A DNA stretch of 64,000 nucleotides from Bifidobacterium colobi (GTDB lineage: Bacteria > Actinomycetota > Actinomycetes > Actinomycetales > Bifidobacteriaceae), in the NCBI RefSeq assembly GCF_018555455.1, contig NZ_JAFEJU010000004.1:248001-312000 (forward strand), given 5' to 3'. The translations under genes and the position numbers were made by a program. This document shows positions 8,755-19,929 of this stretch, piece by piece. The notes below the pieces were generated by a model, which saw nothing but the letters and a program-made list of their open reading frames with translations, made no database searches and had not been told where the DNA came from. Within the stretch, counting starts at the first letter, position 1; each line of letters opens with the position of its first letter.

Positions 8755-8933
8755 GCAAGTCTCCTATGACCGATGAAGTGCTACGAAAAATCCTCGATGA
8801 TTGGTTCCGTAGCGATACCTATGGATTCCATGGTAATCGGTCGGGAATAGCAAAACGCCATCATTTGGAGTGCCTCTGAGAATAGTGATCAGGAGTCAAA
8901 CCGACCAAACACAATGCGCGTACAGTGGCAATC

Positions 8934-9335
8934 ATGTTGGATCACATCACGTTGCATGTACAGGATATTGAACGCAGCATCACGTTCTATGAAAAGGCGC
9001 TCGCACCACTGGGATACATCGCCAAGGCGCATCACGAACCGACGATCGGCTTCGGCGTGGACGACGGAACGCCTCATTCCGATTTCTACGTTTCTCCGAT
9101 GGATGATACGACAACCTCGCCGGTAACCCATATCGCATTCCTCGCTCCCGATCCTGAAGCCGTGCAAACGTTCTACCGGGCCGCGCTCGCAGCCGGTGGT
9201 CAAGACAATGGGGCACCTGGTCCACGGCCTTACCATCCCGGCTACTATTCGGCGTTCGTTCTCGACCCGGACGGCAATAACATCGAGGCCGTGGTCGACT
9301 GGGCCGGCTGGTTTGAAAAGCGTCAAGAAAACTGA
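8934..9335 (+). CDS. VOC-family (glyoxalase/dioxygenase fold) protein
   Basis: This 133-residue protein is a single vicinal-oxygen-chelate module: MLDHITLHVQDIERSITFYE at the N-terminus, a central HIAFLA strand and a C-terminal FVLDPDGNNIEAV. Metal-site candidates are H4 (in LDHITLHV), the mid-domain histidine of THIAF and E of NNIEAV. Members include glyoxalase I, bleomycin/fosfomycin resistance proteins and dioxygenases; the sequence does not tell which. ATG 8934 was chosen because the domain normally starts MLDH; an in-frame GTG at 8925 is possible. No clear Shine-Dalgarno site precedes either, so the message may be leaderless. Confidence 0.8.
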   Translation: MLDHITLHVQDIERSITFYEKALAPLGYIAKAHHEPTIGFGVDDGTPHSDFYVSPMDDTTTSPVTHIAFLAPDPEAVQTFYRAALAAGGQDNGAPGPRPYHPGYYSAFVLDPDGNNIEAVVDWAGWFEKRQEN

Positions 9336-9391
9336 GTACTATCAGCGGTAACGCGTGGACAGTGGGGAACAGCCACGCTTGGAGGGGAAAA

Positions 9392-10297
9392 ATGCAGACG
9401 CTTCAAATACTACATTCTGAACGTGGCCGTGTGGTGGCTGCAGCAGGCATGGTGATAGTCGGCTCGTTGGGCATCCAGACCTCGTCGTCACTGTCGGCAT
9501 CGTTGTTCGATGCGTTGGGGCCGATTCCGGTCAGTTCGATGCGCATGCTCGTCGCCGCAATCGTCATGCTTGTGCTTGTTCGCCCGAAACTCACGGACCG
9601 GTCGAAAGACGAATGGGTGGGCATCGTGGTCTATGGGCTGGCGATGGCAGCGATGAACATCTGCCTGTACTCGGCCATTGACCACATCCCTATGGGCGTG
9701 GCCGTCACCTTGGAATTCCTCGGTCCCTGCGTGGTTGCCCTGACCGGATCTCATCATTGGCGAGAAGGACTGTGCGCGCTGGTCGCACTGGCGGGTGTGG
9801 GATTGATCTCGTTCACGCCGGGAGGCTACTTCAACCCGGTGGGATACCTGTTCGCGCTGGGGTCGGCCTTCTGCTTTGGTTTGTACACGCTGTTCGCGGA
9901 CAAGGTCGGCAAGGCGGGCACCGGATTGGATGGACTGGCCCTGTCGGTCACGGTCGCGGCTCTCGCCACTATGCCGGTGTCAGTCGGTCATGCCACGCAT
10001 GCGACGCCCGCTCAATGGGGCGTCATCGCCGCATCGGCCCTGCTGGGAGTGACGATTCCCTACACGATGGATACGTTGTCCGGGCGTATCACGTCGGCAC
10101 GGGTGGTCGGCACACTATTCTCCATTGACCCGGCCATGAGCGTGATTATTGCCTCGTTGATCCTACGACAGGCCATCACGCTCACGGCTGTATTCGGCGT
10201 TATCGTTGTTTCCCTCGCGGGGGCTCTTCTTGTATGGGTGTCCGGAGGCAATGGCGGGAATGGAGAATCTCATGAAGAATCTTCCGAAGCTGAATGA
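9392..10297 (+). CDS. EamA/DMT-superfamily exporter (RhtA-like)
   Basis: A 301-residue protein with ten predicted membrane helices forms two EamA repeats. The sequence around the first repeat (GSLGIQTSSSLSASLFDALG, PISSMRMLVAAIVML) and the middle (MGVAVTLEFLGPCVVAL) resembles RhtA-type threonine/homoserine exporters. The role would be efflux of an amino acid or small metabolite at the cytoplasmic membrane. The ATG at 9392 has GGAGGGGAAAA directly before it; the GTG at 9362 lies upstream of that site and is not used. A GNAT acetyltransferase gene follows after 35 bp and may be cotranscribed. Exact substrate is unknown. Confidence 0.8.
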   Translation: MQTLQILHSERGRVVAAAGMVIVGSLGIQTSSSLSASLFDALGPIPVSSMRMLVAAIVMLVLVRPKLTDRSKDEWVGIVVYGLAMAAMNICLYSAIDHIPMGVAVTLEFLGPCVVALTGSHHWREGLCALVALAGVGLISFTPGGYFNPVGYLFALGSAFCFGLYTLFADKVGKAGTGLDGLALSVTVAALATMPVSVGHATHATPAQWGVIAASALLGVTIPYTMDTLSGRITSARVVGTLFSIDPAMSVIIASLILRQAITLTAVFGVIVVSLAGALLVWVSGGNGGNGESHEESSEAE

Positions 10298-10332
10298 GCC
10301 AATCCTTCTGAATCAGAAATGAAAGAGACGGA

Positions 10333-10821
10333 ATGATGATTCGTATCGCTTCAATCGAACCACGGTGGTTCGAGGAGAAGGCACAGGTGCAGTCCCAGAC
10401 ATGGAGGGAACTCAATCAGGGGCATATCCCGCAGGAGATCGTGGACGTTATCACCCCGCAGTTCGCACTGAAACTCACCGAAGCTCATGTCAAGTATCCG
10501 GATCAAGTTACGTTGGTGGCTATCGATGACGGACATGTGATTGGATTCGCTGAGATGTTGCGCACGCCGCGTCCTCCAGCCGATTGCTCTCAGGTTGCAG
10601 AACTCGCATCGCTGTACGTACTGTTCGGCCGACACAGGCAAGGTATCGGACGTATGCTGGTCGAAGCTGGCAAGCGGGCCATCGGTAACGATCGGCTTGT
10701 CTTGTGGGTTGCCGAGTTCAACACCAATGCACGAGGTTTCTACCGACATATCGGTTTCCATGAGACTGGCCTTACTCAGGCCGAGGATTTAGGGCTAGAA
10801 ATCGAGATGGTGAACCACTAA
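10333..10821 (+). CDS. GNAT-family N-acetyltransferase
   Basis: This 162-residue acetyltransferase carries the acetyl-CoA motif RHRQGIGRMLVEAGKRA at about 112-128 (R/Q-x-x-G-x-G/A), preceded by the strand SLYVLF and followed by LVLWVAEFNTNARGFY and an IGF strand, the usual GNAT order. It transfers acetyl from acetyl-CoA to an amine. The acceptor is not predictable, and protein N-acetylation or amine/antibiotic modification are both possible. Two adjacent ATGs (10333, 10336) follow a purine-rich GAAAGAGACGGA. It lies downstream of the EamA exporter. Confidence 0.85.
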   Translation: MMIRIASIEPRWFEEKAQVQSQTWRELNQGHIPQEIVDVITPQFALKLTEAHVKYPDQVTLVAIDDGHVIGFAEMLRTPRPPADCSQVAELASLYVLFGRHRQGIGRMLVEAGKRAIGNDRLVLWVAEFNTNARGFYRHIGFHETGLTQAEDLGLEIEMVNH

Positions 10822-10960
10822 CGGCTTCCTATTTGAGGGATAGAAAACTCTTTTTCATGTTTGTACGTAATACAGTTGCGCGGATGAGGAAACAGATTCA
10901 ATAAGCTAATACTCATACAATGGAGCCTAAGATGCTAATAGATGAGATTTGGAGGCTGCC

Positions 10961-11197
10961 ATGGCAAGAATCGGCATGAGTAACCTGCTGGAGGCTAACG
11001 GTCTTCGACTGGGATATACGGCAAAAACTGTTACGGTTACTGAGCCGGCGACTGGATTCAAAATCGTGTTCAACAACGACGGTACGGTGCGTAGCAATAC
11101 ATTCCCTCCTGAGTCGTTTCCTCTAGTGGAAGGATATTTCAAACGTTCCTACCCATTTGTGGAGGATGCGCGCGAAGTGGACCGCGAATATGCCTGA
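10961..11197 (+). CDS. Small conserved-hypothetical protein, partner of DUF4160 gene
   Basis: This 78-residue soluble protein is of a family I do not recognise. It is mostly beta/alpha and ends in an acidic tail (VEDAREVDREYA). The ATG at 10961 follows GGAGG with 5-nt spacing; an upstream TTG at 10949 sits inside that site and is rejected. The stop overlaps the next gene's start by 8 nt, so the two are translationally coupled. DUF4160 proteins are usually encoded beside a small partner such as DUF2442, and this may be a diverged equivalent. The pair resembles toxin-antitoxin modules in size and overlap, but no function is claimed. Confidence 0.6.
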   Translation: MARIGMSNLLEANGLRLGYTAKTVTVTEPATGFKIVFNNDGTVRSNTFPPESFPLVEGYFKRSYPFVEDAREVDREYA

Positions 11198-11459
11198 GAT
11201 ATGGTTTGAAGACGTCGCCGGTTATGAGTTTTACGTGACCAGCAATGACGGCGGTCATGGCGTACATTTTCATATCAAACGCAACAACTCGTACCGGCTC
11301 GCCAAATTCATATTGACTGCCGATGGGGATGTAATCGTAGATTCAACTACCTTGGATGCCAAGACAACACGAAAAATCCAGTTATACATACGCCGCAATT
11401 GGAATGGCTTTGTACAGGCTTGGCGTAGTTTCTTCGGCAATTGCCATTTCGACAAGTAG
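11190..11459 (+). CDS. DUF4160-like small protein
   Basis: This 89-residue protein has an N-terminal MPEIWFEDVAGYEFYV, a central HGVHFHIKR (DUF4160 proteins usually have PHIHV with basic residues) and a C-terminal helix with LYIRRNWNGFVQAW. That order matches DUF4160, a domain commonly found in two-gene cassettes of unknown, possibly toxin-antitoxin-like, function. ATG 11190 overlaps the upstream stop; the TTG at 11157 would add residues read out of frame from the neighbour. The call rests on motif memory. Confidence 0.6.
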   Translation: MPEIWFEDVAGYEFYVTSNDGGHGVHFHIKRNNSYRLAKFILTADGDVIVDSTTLDAKTTRKIQLYIRRNWNGFVQAWRSFFGNCHFDK

Positions 11460-11470
11460 CGGAAGTCGAT

Positions 11471-11770
11471 ATGTCTTTGACGAGTGAGCAGCGGGCGGCG
11501 ACCATTCGCGAGTTCCGTGAGAATATGGCATTGCTGGGATTGACTGCAGAACAGATCGGTGCTGATTTCGGGGTTTCCGGTTCGACCATTGAAAACATCA
11601 TCGAGTTACGGTCCGGCGTGCTCGAGTACCCGTGGATCGTACGCCGTTACCTGCTCGACAAGGCCGCCGCCGCTGGCGTGGAACCAGTGCCCTTTACTGC
11701 ATTACGCGGTGACCCCCACGATTATTGGTTCCTTGATGACCGAGTCATAGATGCGAACAAATTGGATTGA
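11471..11770 (+). CDS. DUF2316-family protein with HTH-like helix pair
   Basis: This 99-residue protein matches DUF2316 as I know it: MSLTSEQRAATIREFREN at the start, TAEQIGADFGVS resembling a helix-turn-helix entry, PWIVRRYLLDKAAAAG, then PFTALRGDPHDYWFL near the end. DUF2316 is widespread in Firmicutes and Actinomycetota and has no established function. The HTH-like segment suggests DNA binding. It starts 11 bp after the DUF4160 gene and may be the third gene of that transcript. Upstream purines are GGAAG. Confidence 0.8.
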   Translation: MSLTSEQRAATIREFRENMALLGLTAEQIGADFGVSGSTIENIIELRSGVLEYPWIVRRYLLDKAAAAGVEPVPFTALRGDPHDYWFLDDRVIDANKLD

Positions 11771-11910
11771 CTGGCCTTTGCTGCATGTCCATGCTCGCAA
11801 CTTGTTCTGATACATACCCGTAGCTATTCGACATACCTCGTTCACCATCTGTTCACCTTACCTATTACAATCTTCCGCCGAACCGTAACGAGAAGAGCGG
11901 AGGGATAGCC

Positions 11911-13143
11911 ATGTTCATGGCAGATAAGGAAACGGTGGATAAAGCCAGCGGCATGAAACATTACGCCGGTCTGGCAGTATTCTCCTCGGCGGTCGGGCAT
12001 GCGCTCGACGGCCTTGATCTGATGATTCTGGGCTTCGCGATGTCCGGCATCATGGCCAGCTTCAACATCGACAAGACCACGGCAAGCACGCTGACTACCA
12101 TTACGCTGGCCGGCGCATTCCTGGGCAGTCTGGTGTTCGGACGTCTGGCAGATAAGTACGGCCGTATTCGCGTACTGACCTATTCGGTGATTTTCTTCGG
12201 TGTGTTCACACTGTTCTCCGCGTTCGCGCCGAACTTCTTCCTGATGGCACTGTTCCGCTTCCTCGCCGGCGTGGGTATCGGCGCTGAATTCGGCATCGGC
12301 ATGGCCATCGCAGCCGAAGCCTCCAGCCCGGCCAACCGTGCCAAGGCCACTTCCGGCGTGGGCCTCGGTTTCCAGGTTGGTGTGCTGCTGGCTTCACTCC
12401 TGAGCGCCCCGATCCTGACCGCCTTCGGTTGGCGTGGCTTGTTCGCCATCGGCATCGTGCCGGCCATTGTGGCCATCTTCATCCGTGTGTTCGTGCCTGA
12501 ACCGCCGCTGTATCTGAAGCACCGCCAGACTGCCAAGGAGCATGGCTCGATTCGTCAGCTGTTCTCCACGCCGGAGCGTGTGCGCTTCTCCATCGCCATC
12601 ATCATCCTGTGCACCGTGCAGAACTGCGGCTACTTCGGCATTATGACCTGGTTGCCGAGCTACCTCAACACCGAATTGAACCTGTCCCTGACCTCCACGG
12701 GCATTTGGACCGCCGTCACTGTGCTCGGCATGATGCTCGGCATCTCCGTGTTTGGCTTCCTTGCCGATCATCTTGGCCGTCGCCCGGCATTCTGGATCTT
12801 CCAGATCGGCGCCGCCGTCATGGTGGTGATCTACAGCCAGCTCAAGGATCCGACCGCGCTGTTGGTTGGTGGCTTCTTCATGGGCATGTTCGCTAACGGT
12901 ATGATCGGCGGCTACGGCGCGCTGATCTCCGAACTGTTCCCGACCGAGCTGCGCGCCACTGCACAAACTGCGCTGTACAACACCGGCCGATTCATCGGCG
13001 GCGGCCTCGGTCCGGTCGTCATTGCGGCCATCGCCACCGGTCACGGCTTCGGTTTCGCACTGGCCACCATCGCATCCATCTACATCATCGCGTTCATCAC
13101 GATGTTCTTCATTCCCGAGAAGAAGGGTGTTGCGCTTGAGTAA
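11911..13143 (+). CDS. MFS transporter, aromatic acid:H+ symporter-like
   Basis: This is a 410-residue 12-helix MFS carrier. The first helix carries DGLDLMILGFAM, the D-x-x-D-type motif of the aromatic-acid:H+ symporter (AAHS) and sugar-acid carriers. Motif A is GRLADKYGRIR at ~72-82. A second A-like motif, GFLADHLGRRPAFW, precedes helix 8. Likely role: proton-coupled uptake of an aromatic or other organic acid; the substrate is not determined. ATG 11911 follows GGAGGGATAGCC. Upstream, GTTCACC occurs twice 11 bp apart (11840, 11851) with TACAAT at 11866-11871 as a plausible -10. A terminator hairpin lies 30 bp after the stop. Confidence 0.85.
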   Translation: MFMADKETVDKASGMKHYAGLAVFSSAVGHALDGLDLMILGFAMSGIMASFNIDKTTASTLTTITLAGAFLGSLVFGRLADKYGRIRVLTYSVIFFGVFTLFSAFAPNFFLMALFRFLAGVGIGAEFGIGMAIAAEASSPANRAKATSGVGLGFQVGVLLASLLSAPILTAFGWRGLFAIGIVPAIVAIFIRVFVPEPPLYLKHRQTAKEHGSIRQLFSTPERVRFSIAIIILCTVQNCGYFGIMTWLPSYLNTELNLSLTSTGIWTAVTVLGMMLGISVFGFLADHLGRRPAFWIFQIGAAVMVVIYSQLKDPTALLVGGFFMGMFANGMIGGYGALISELFPTELRATAQTALYNTGRFIGGGLGPVVIAAIATGHGFGFALATIASIYIIAFITMFFIPEKKGVALE

Positions 13144-13173
13144 GCGCTACGCGTAATTGCTGATGATTTACCA

Positions 13174-13205
13174 AGGCCTTGGATACATTATCCGAGGCCT
13201 TTTTC
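13174..13205 (+). terminator. Rho-independent terminator after the MFS carrier
   Basis: AGGCCTTGGATA (13174-13185) pairs with TATCCGAGGCCT (13189-13200) over a 3-nt CAT loop with one G-T pair. TTTTT follows. It separates the carrier from uvrA. Confidence 0.9.
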
Positions 13206-13241
13206 ATACGCTTGGTACGCATCTGGCTTTGAACACGCCAT

Positions 13242-13255
13242 CGAACATGCGTTCG
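13242..13255. promoter_or_regulatory. LexA (SOS) box upstream of uvrA
   Basis: CGAACATGCGTTCG is a perfect palindrome and matches the actinobacterial/Gram-positive SOS box CGAAC-N4-GTTCG. It overlaps TTCGAC (13252-13257), which with TATTCT (13276-13281) forms a promoter with an 18-bp spacer. The site is ~100 bp before the uvrA start. Confidence 0.85.
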
Positions 13256-13358
13256 ACTGTAGTCGGGTGTTCGGGTATTCTTGGGGCAGATTGCAATGTG
13301 CGAGCGCAGCGTTCAACGCTCGCATGTGAACGTACTTGACAGGGAAGGCGGGATTGCG

Positions 13359-16382
<3,024 letters not shown>

Positions 16383-16387
16383 CCTGA

Positions 16388-16468
16388 GGAGGGGAAGATA
16401 TGCGTTGTGCGACACACTCACGGCCGTTCGGCCAAGCCTACGGTCTTACAACGCATATTTTCCCCTCC
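16388..16468. repeat. Two-copy hairpin element, copy 1 (after uvrA)
   Basis: Arms at 16388-16408 and 16448-16468 pair over 21 nt (one G-T), enclosing a ~39-nt loop with the core ACACTCACGGCCGTTCGGCC followed by AAGCCTACGGTC. The same loop recurs at 30210-30245 within unrelated stems. It lies between uvrA and uvrC and probably works as a terminator or processing hairpin. Confidence 0.75.
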
Positions 16469-16512
16469 CGATTCGTTCCAATCAATAAAGCTCGGCAAAG
16501 AGGAGCAGGATT

Positions 16513-18849
16513 ATGACGAACGATATTGAACGGCATAGTCCGGATGAGTGGCGCAAAACCGCTTCGGCGCTAATGTCTGAACATGCGAACAATGATGCAG
16601 CGCCCGGAAACGGGGGAGCGGCGAACGTCAATGTGAACGGTGCGCCACTACTCGGGGATACACGCGACCTGTTCCGTCCGAAAACCTCGGATATTCCAGC
16701 CAAACCAGGCGTCTACAAGTGGCGTGACGGTGAAGGCCGGGTCATCTACGTGGGCAAAGCCAAGAACCTGCGCAATCGACTGACCAATTATTTCCAGCCG
16801 TTGTACCTGCTGCATCCGCGCACGCAAACCATGGTGCTCACCGCTCGCAGTCTCGAATGGACCGTGGTCGGTACAGAATTGGAATCATTGACGCTGGAAT
16901 ACACGTGGATCAAGGAATTCGATCCACGATTCAATGTGCAGTTCCGTGACGATAAAACCTACCCATATCTGGCTGTCAGTACGGGTGAGCGAATTCCGCG
17001 AGTCTGGGTCACTCGTTCGCGCAAACGTCGCGATACACGGTATTTCGGACCGTATGCCAAAGTATGGGAACTGCGGCACAGCTTGGATAGGCTCTTGCGC
17101 ACATTCCCGGTACGCACCTGCACGCCCAACGTGTTTCATAAGGCTGAATTGACGGGTCGCCCGTGCCTCTTCGCATCCATCGGTAAATGCTCGGCGCCAT
17201 GCATCGGACGAATCACTCCCGTCGAGCATCGTAAACTTGCCGAACAATTAGTCGGCGTGATGACCGGACGTCTCGGTCGCTCATACATCGCCCAATTGAC
17301 CCGAGAGATGAAAGAGGCCAGCGCCGAACTTGAATTCGAAAAGGCGGCACGTCTGCGCGACCAGATTCAGATGCTGGAAACCGTGGTACAGCAGAATGCA
17401 GTCGTGTTCGATCAGGATGTCGATGCGGATGTATTCGGTTTCGCCAGTGATGAGTTGGAAGCCTCCGTGCATGCGTTCTATGTGCGTGCAGGAGCGATTC
17501 GTGGCGAACGCAACTGGAGTGTGGAACGCGTCGAAGACATCAGCGACGGCGATCTGATGGCCGACCTCATCGTACAGGTGTATTCGGATGCGGCCGGGAG
17601 CGCTACACCAACCAAGCAGACTCACGAGGGCGCGGCATCCATCCAGGAGCAACGTGAAGCCATCGGATCCACGCAAACCATCACCGCCACCGATGCCGTC
17701 GCACGCGCAAAAGCGACCCGCGAACGGAATACGCGTCAGGAAGTCACTGGTCGCGCTGATCTCCTGGCACCTATCGCACCAGTGCCACGCGAAATCATCG
17801 TGCCGGTCGAGCCAAGCCGACGAACAGAACTGGAGGAATGGCTGACCAGCCTGCGCGGGGGAGCGGTCGGCATTCGCGTGGCCTCGCGCGGCGACAAAAA
17901 GCAGCTCATGGATCGAGCCAACGAGAACGCGAACCAAGCACTGCAACGCAGTAAGCTCAGCCGAATCTCGGATATGGGTGCCCGCACACAGGCCATGAAC
18001 GATGTCGCCAAAGCATTGTTCCTACCCGAGGCGCCGCTGCGCATTGAATGCTACGACATCTCCAACACCGTCGGCGGTGCTTTCCAGGTGGCTTCGATGG
18101 TGGTGTTCGAGGATGCGATAGCCAAGAAATCCGAGTATCGCCGCTTCGCCATTCGCGGCAAGGACGGCAAAGGCGCGCTCGATGATCTATCGGCATTGCA
18201 CGAAACCCTGACCCGACGGTTCAAGCACGGCAACATTGCCGGCGACTCAGGCGAAAGCATGGACGCCGAACAGCGAGTCGCAGCAGCCAACGCATCAACT
18301 TCCACTGGAACCGGTACTGCTACGGGACCGAACAGTATTGCGCAAGCCGAGGAGACCGTACAGCAGAACACTGATCGCCATCATTTTGCCTATAAGCCGA
18401 ACCTTGTGGTGGTCGATGGCGGCAAGCCGCAGGTGATGGCAGCCGCCAAAGCCCTGGCGGATTGTGGCGTCGATGATGTGGCCGTATGCGGGCTCGCCAA
18501 GCGACTGGAAGAGGTTTGGGTGCCGGACGATGATTATCCGATCATTTTGAAACGTCAGTCCGAAGGCATGTATCTGCTGCAACGCGTACGTGATGAATCC
18601 CACCGTTTCGCCATCACCTACCACCGCCAGCAGCGCAGAAAAGGCGCATTGCGCAGCGCATTGGATGATATTCCCGGAATCGGCGAAAGCTACCAGAAGA
18701 AACTACTCAATCATTTTGGTTCCGTCAAAGCCATGCGCGAAGCCAGCGTGGATGATTTCATGAAGGTCAACGGCATCGGCAAAGCCAAGGCGGAGGCATT
18801 GGTAAAAGCGTTGCATGTCGATCAGTCCGACGAATCGGCACAGGATTGA
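16513..18849 (+). CDS. uvrC: Excinuclease ABC subunit C (UvrC)
   Basis: UvrC makes both incisions around a lesion bound by UvrB. The 778-residue protein has, in order: a ~60-residue non-conserved N-terminal extension, the GIY-YIG nuclease (GVYKW at 66, VIYVGKAKNLRNRL at 77-90), the UVR/UvrB-binding helix pair (ELEFEKAARLRDQIQML, ~273), the RNase H-like 5' nuclease (IECYDISN; the acidic residue D in CYDIS), and a C-terminal double helix-hairpin-helix (IPGIGESYQKKLL, VNGIGKAKAEALV). Low-complexity inserts near 360-410 and 575-620 make it longer than E. coli UvrC (610). ATG 16513 follows AGAGGAGCAGGA. It is separated from uvrA by the hairpin element at 16388. Confidence 0.97.
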   Translation: MTNDIERHSPDEWRKTASALMSEHANNDAAPGNGGAANVNVNGAPLLGDTRDLFRPKTSDIPAKPGVYKWRDGEGRVIYVGKAKNLRNRLTNYFQPLYLLHPRTQTMVLTARSLEWTVVGTELESLTLEYTWIKEFDPRFNVQFRDDKTYPYLAVSTGERIPRVWVTRSRKRRDTRYFGPYAKVWELRHSLDRLLRTFPVRTCTPNVFHKAELTGRPCLFASIGKCSAPCIGRITPVEHRKLAEQLVGVMTGRLGRSYIAQLTREMKEASAELEFEKAARLRDQIQMLETVVQQNAVVFDQDVDADVFGFASDELEASVHAFYVRAGAIRGERNWSVERVEDISDGDLMADLIVQVYSDAAGSATPTKQTHEGAASIQEQREAIGSTQTITATDAVARAKATRERNTRQEVTGRADLLAPIAPVPREIIVPVEPSRRTELEEWLTSLRGGAVGIRVASRGDKKQLMDRANENANQALQRSKLSRISDMGARTQAMNDVAKALFLPEAPLRIECYDISNTVGGAFQVASMVVFEDAIAKKSEYRRFAIRGKDGKGALDDLSALHETLTRRFKHGNIAGDSGESMDAEQRVAAANASTSTGTGTATGPNSIAQAEETVQQNTDRHHFAYKPNLVVVDGGKPQVMAAAKALADCGVDDVAVCGLAKRLEEVWVPDDDYPIILKRQSEGMYLLQRVRDESHRFAITYHRQQRRKGALRSALDDIPGIGESYQKKLLNHFGSVKAMREASVDDFMKVNGIGKAKAEALVKALHVDQSDESAQD

Positions 18850-18957
18850 ACGGTAATCTGAATGTTGCGAGCCTGCTGAGGTGGACGGTTTTTCTCATAC
18901 CGTAACCGGATCTGCCCATAACTTCGGTTAGCATGGGAAGAAGTTGAAGGAGGGGTT

Positions 18958-19929
18958 ATGATCAACCACCGTTGCGCGGTACTTGGCAAGCCGATTGCAC
19001 ATTCGCTTTCGCCGGTACTCCATAACGCCGCATATCAGGCATTGGGTTTGGATGATTGGTTCTACGACAAGCATGAGGTTGGTGAAGACGATCTCGACTC
19101 GTTCCTCAAATCCCTCGACCCCGCATGGGCGGGACTGAGTCTCACCATGCCATTGAAGAAAACGATCCAGCCCTACGGTGTGCCCACGAATCTATGGGCC
19201 AAAGAACTGAAGGTGGCCAATACCGCCATCTTCGACTGGTCGCAAATCACTGATGATCCGGCTTGGCCGCACGGCAAACCCGCCATCAAGTTGTACAACA
19301 CGGATGTGATTGGCATCCAACTGGCGTTTGATCATGCCAATAGGGAACTCGGCGAGCATCACAAGCCCGACCATGCCGGCAACGCGCTGATCATCGGCAA
19401 CGGCAACACCGCCACATCCGCTCTGGCTGCCTGCTGCATGATGCCGGAAATCGGCCATGTGACTGTGGCGGCTCGCCATATTGGCAAAAACACCGCGCTT
19501 CAGCCGCTTGCGGAACGATATATCACATCGCAGGCACCGTATCGTGAAATCGATTTGGCTGATACGTCATCGCTGATTGATGCCGCACAAAACGCCACGT
19601 ACGTGATCAATACGATTCCAGGTCACGCTGCCGATGGCATTGCGGATGCGCTTACCGCTGCTCATCCCGGCTCTCTCAATGGGCTATTGCTGGACGTGGT
19701 CTATGATCCCCGCCCCTCCAAGCTCATCGAAGCATGGCGCGCCAACAACGGCAACGCGATTGGCGGTGAGGAGATGCTGCTCTATCAGGCACTGATTCAA
19801 GTGCTGCTCATGACCGGCATATGGGATAACGATCCGCCGAGCGACGCCGACAATCGACTGCAGGACACCACCACCGAAGACGACCAATTGGAGATAGCCA
19901 TGCGTCATGCGCTTGAGGAGGCCTTGTGA
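18958..19929 (+). CDS. aroE: Shikimate 5-dehydrogenase
   Basis: AroE reduces 3-dehydroshikimate to shikimate with NADPH in aromatic amino acid synthesis. The 323-residue protein has the shikimate-binding SHSLSP-type motif (AHSLSPVLHNAAY at 14-26), the catalytic lysine in TMPLKK (K67), NTD in LYNTDVIG, and a Rossmann-type IIGNGNTATSALAAC loop. The last ~40 residues are an acidic tail. ATG 18958 follows AAGGAGGGGTT. The stop overlaps the rapZ ATG by one base (TGATG), so the two genes are translationally coupled. The 108-bp region upstream contains short inverted repeats (ACGGT...ACCGT, CCCAT...ATGGG) of unknown meaning. Confidence 0.95.
   Translation: MINHRCAVLGKPIAHSLSPVLHNAAYQALGLDDWFYDKHEVGEDDLDSFLKSLDPAWAGLSLTMPLKKTIQPYGVPTNLWAKELKVANTAIFDWSQITDDPAWPHGKPAIKLYNTDVIGIQLAFDHANRELGEHHKPDHAGNALIIGNGNTATSALAACCMMPEIGHVTVAARHIGKNTALQPLAERYITSQAPYREIDLADTSSLIDAAQNATYVINTIPGHAADGIADALTAAHPGSLNGLLLDVVYDPRPSKLIEAWRANNGNAIGGEEMLLYQALIQVLLMTGIWDNDPPSDADNRLQDTTTEDDQLEIAMRHALEEAL

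Larger units (their letters stand above)
8535..8933. other. Intergenic region between divergent MFS exporter and VOC genes
   Basis: This stretch of ~400 bp holds the leader peptide gene (8719-8754) and attenuator hairpin (8653-8683) on the minus strand. The remainder, 8755-8933, must contain the promoters for both directions. I could not identify convincing -35/-10 pairs there. Confidence 0.6.

Noticed and set aside
13281-13358. Upstream extension of uvrA from TTG 13281
   Set aside because: It begins in the -10 element of the SOS promoter and the added residues do not resemble UvrA N-termini.
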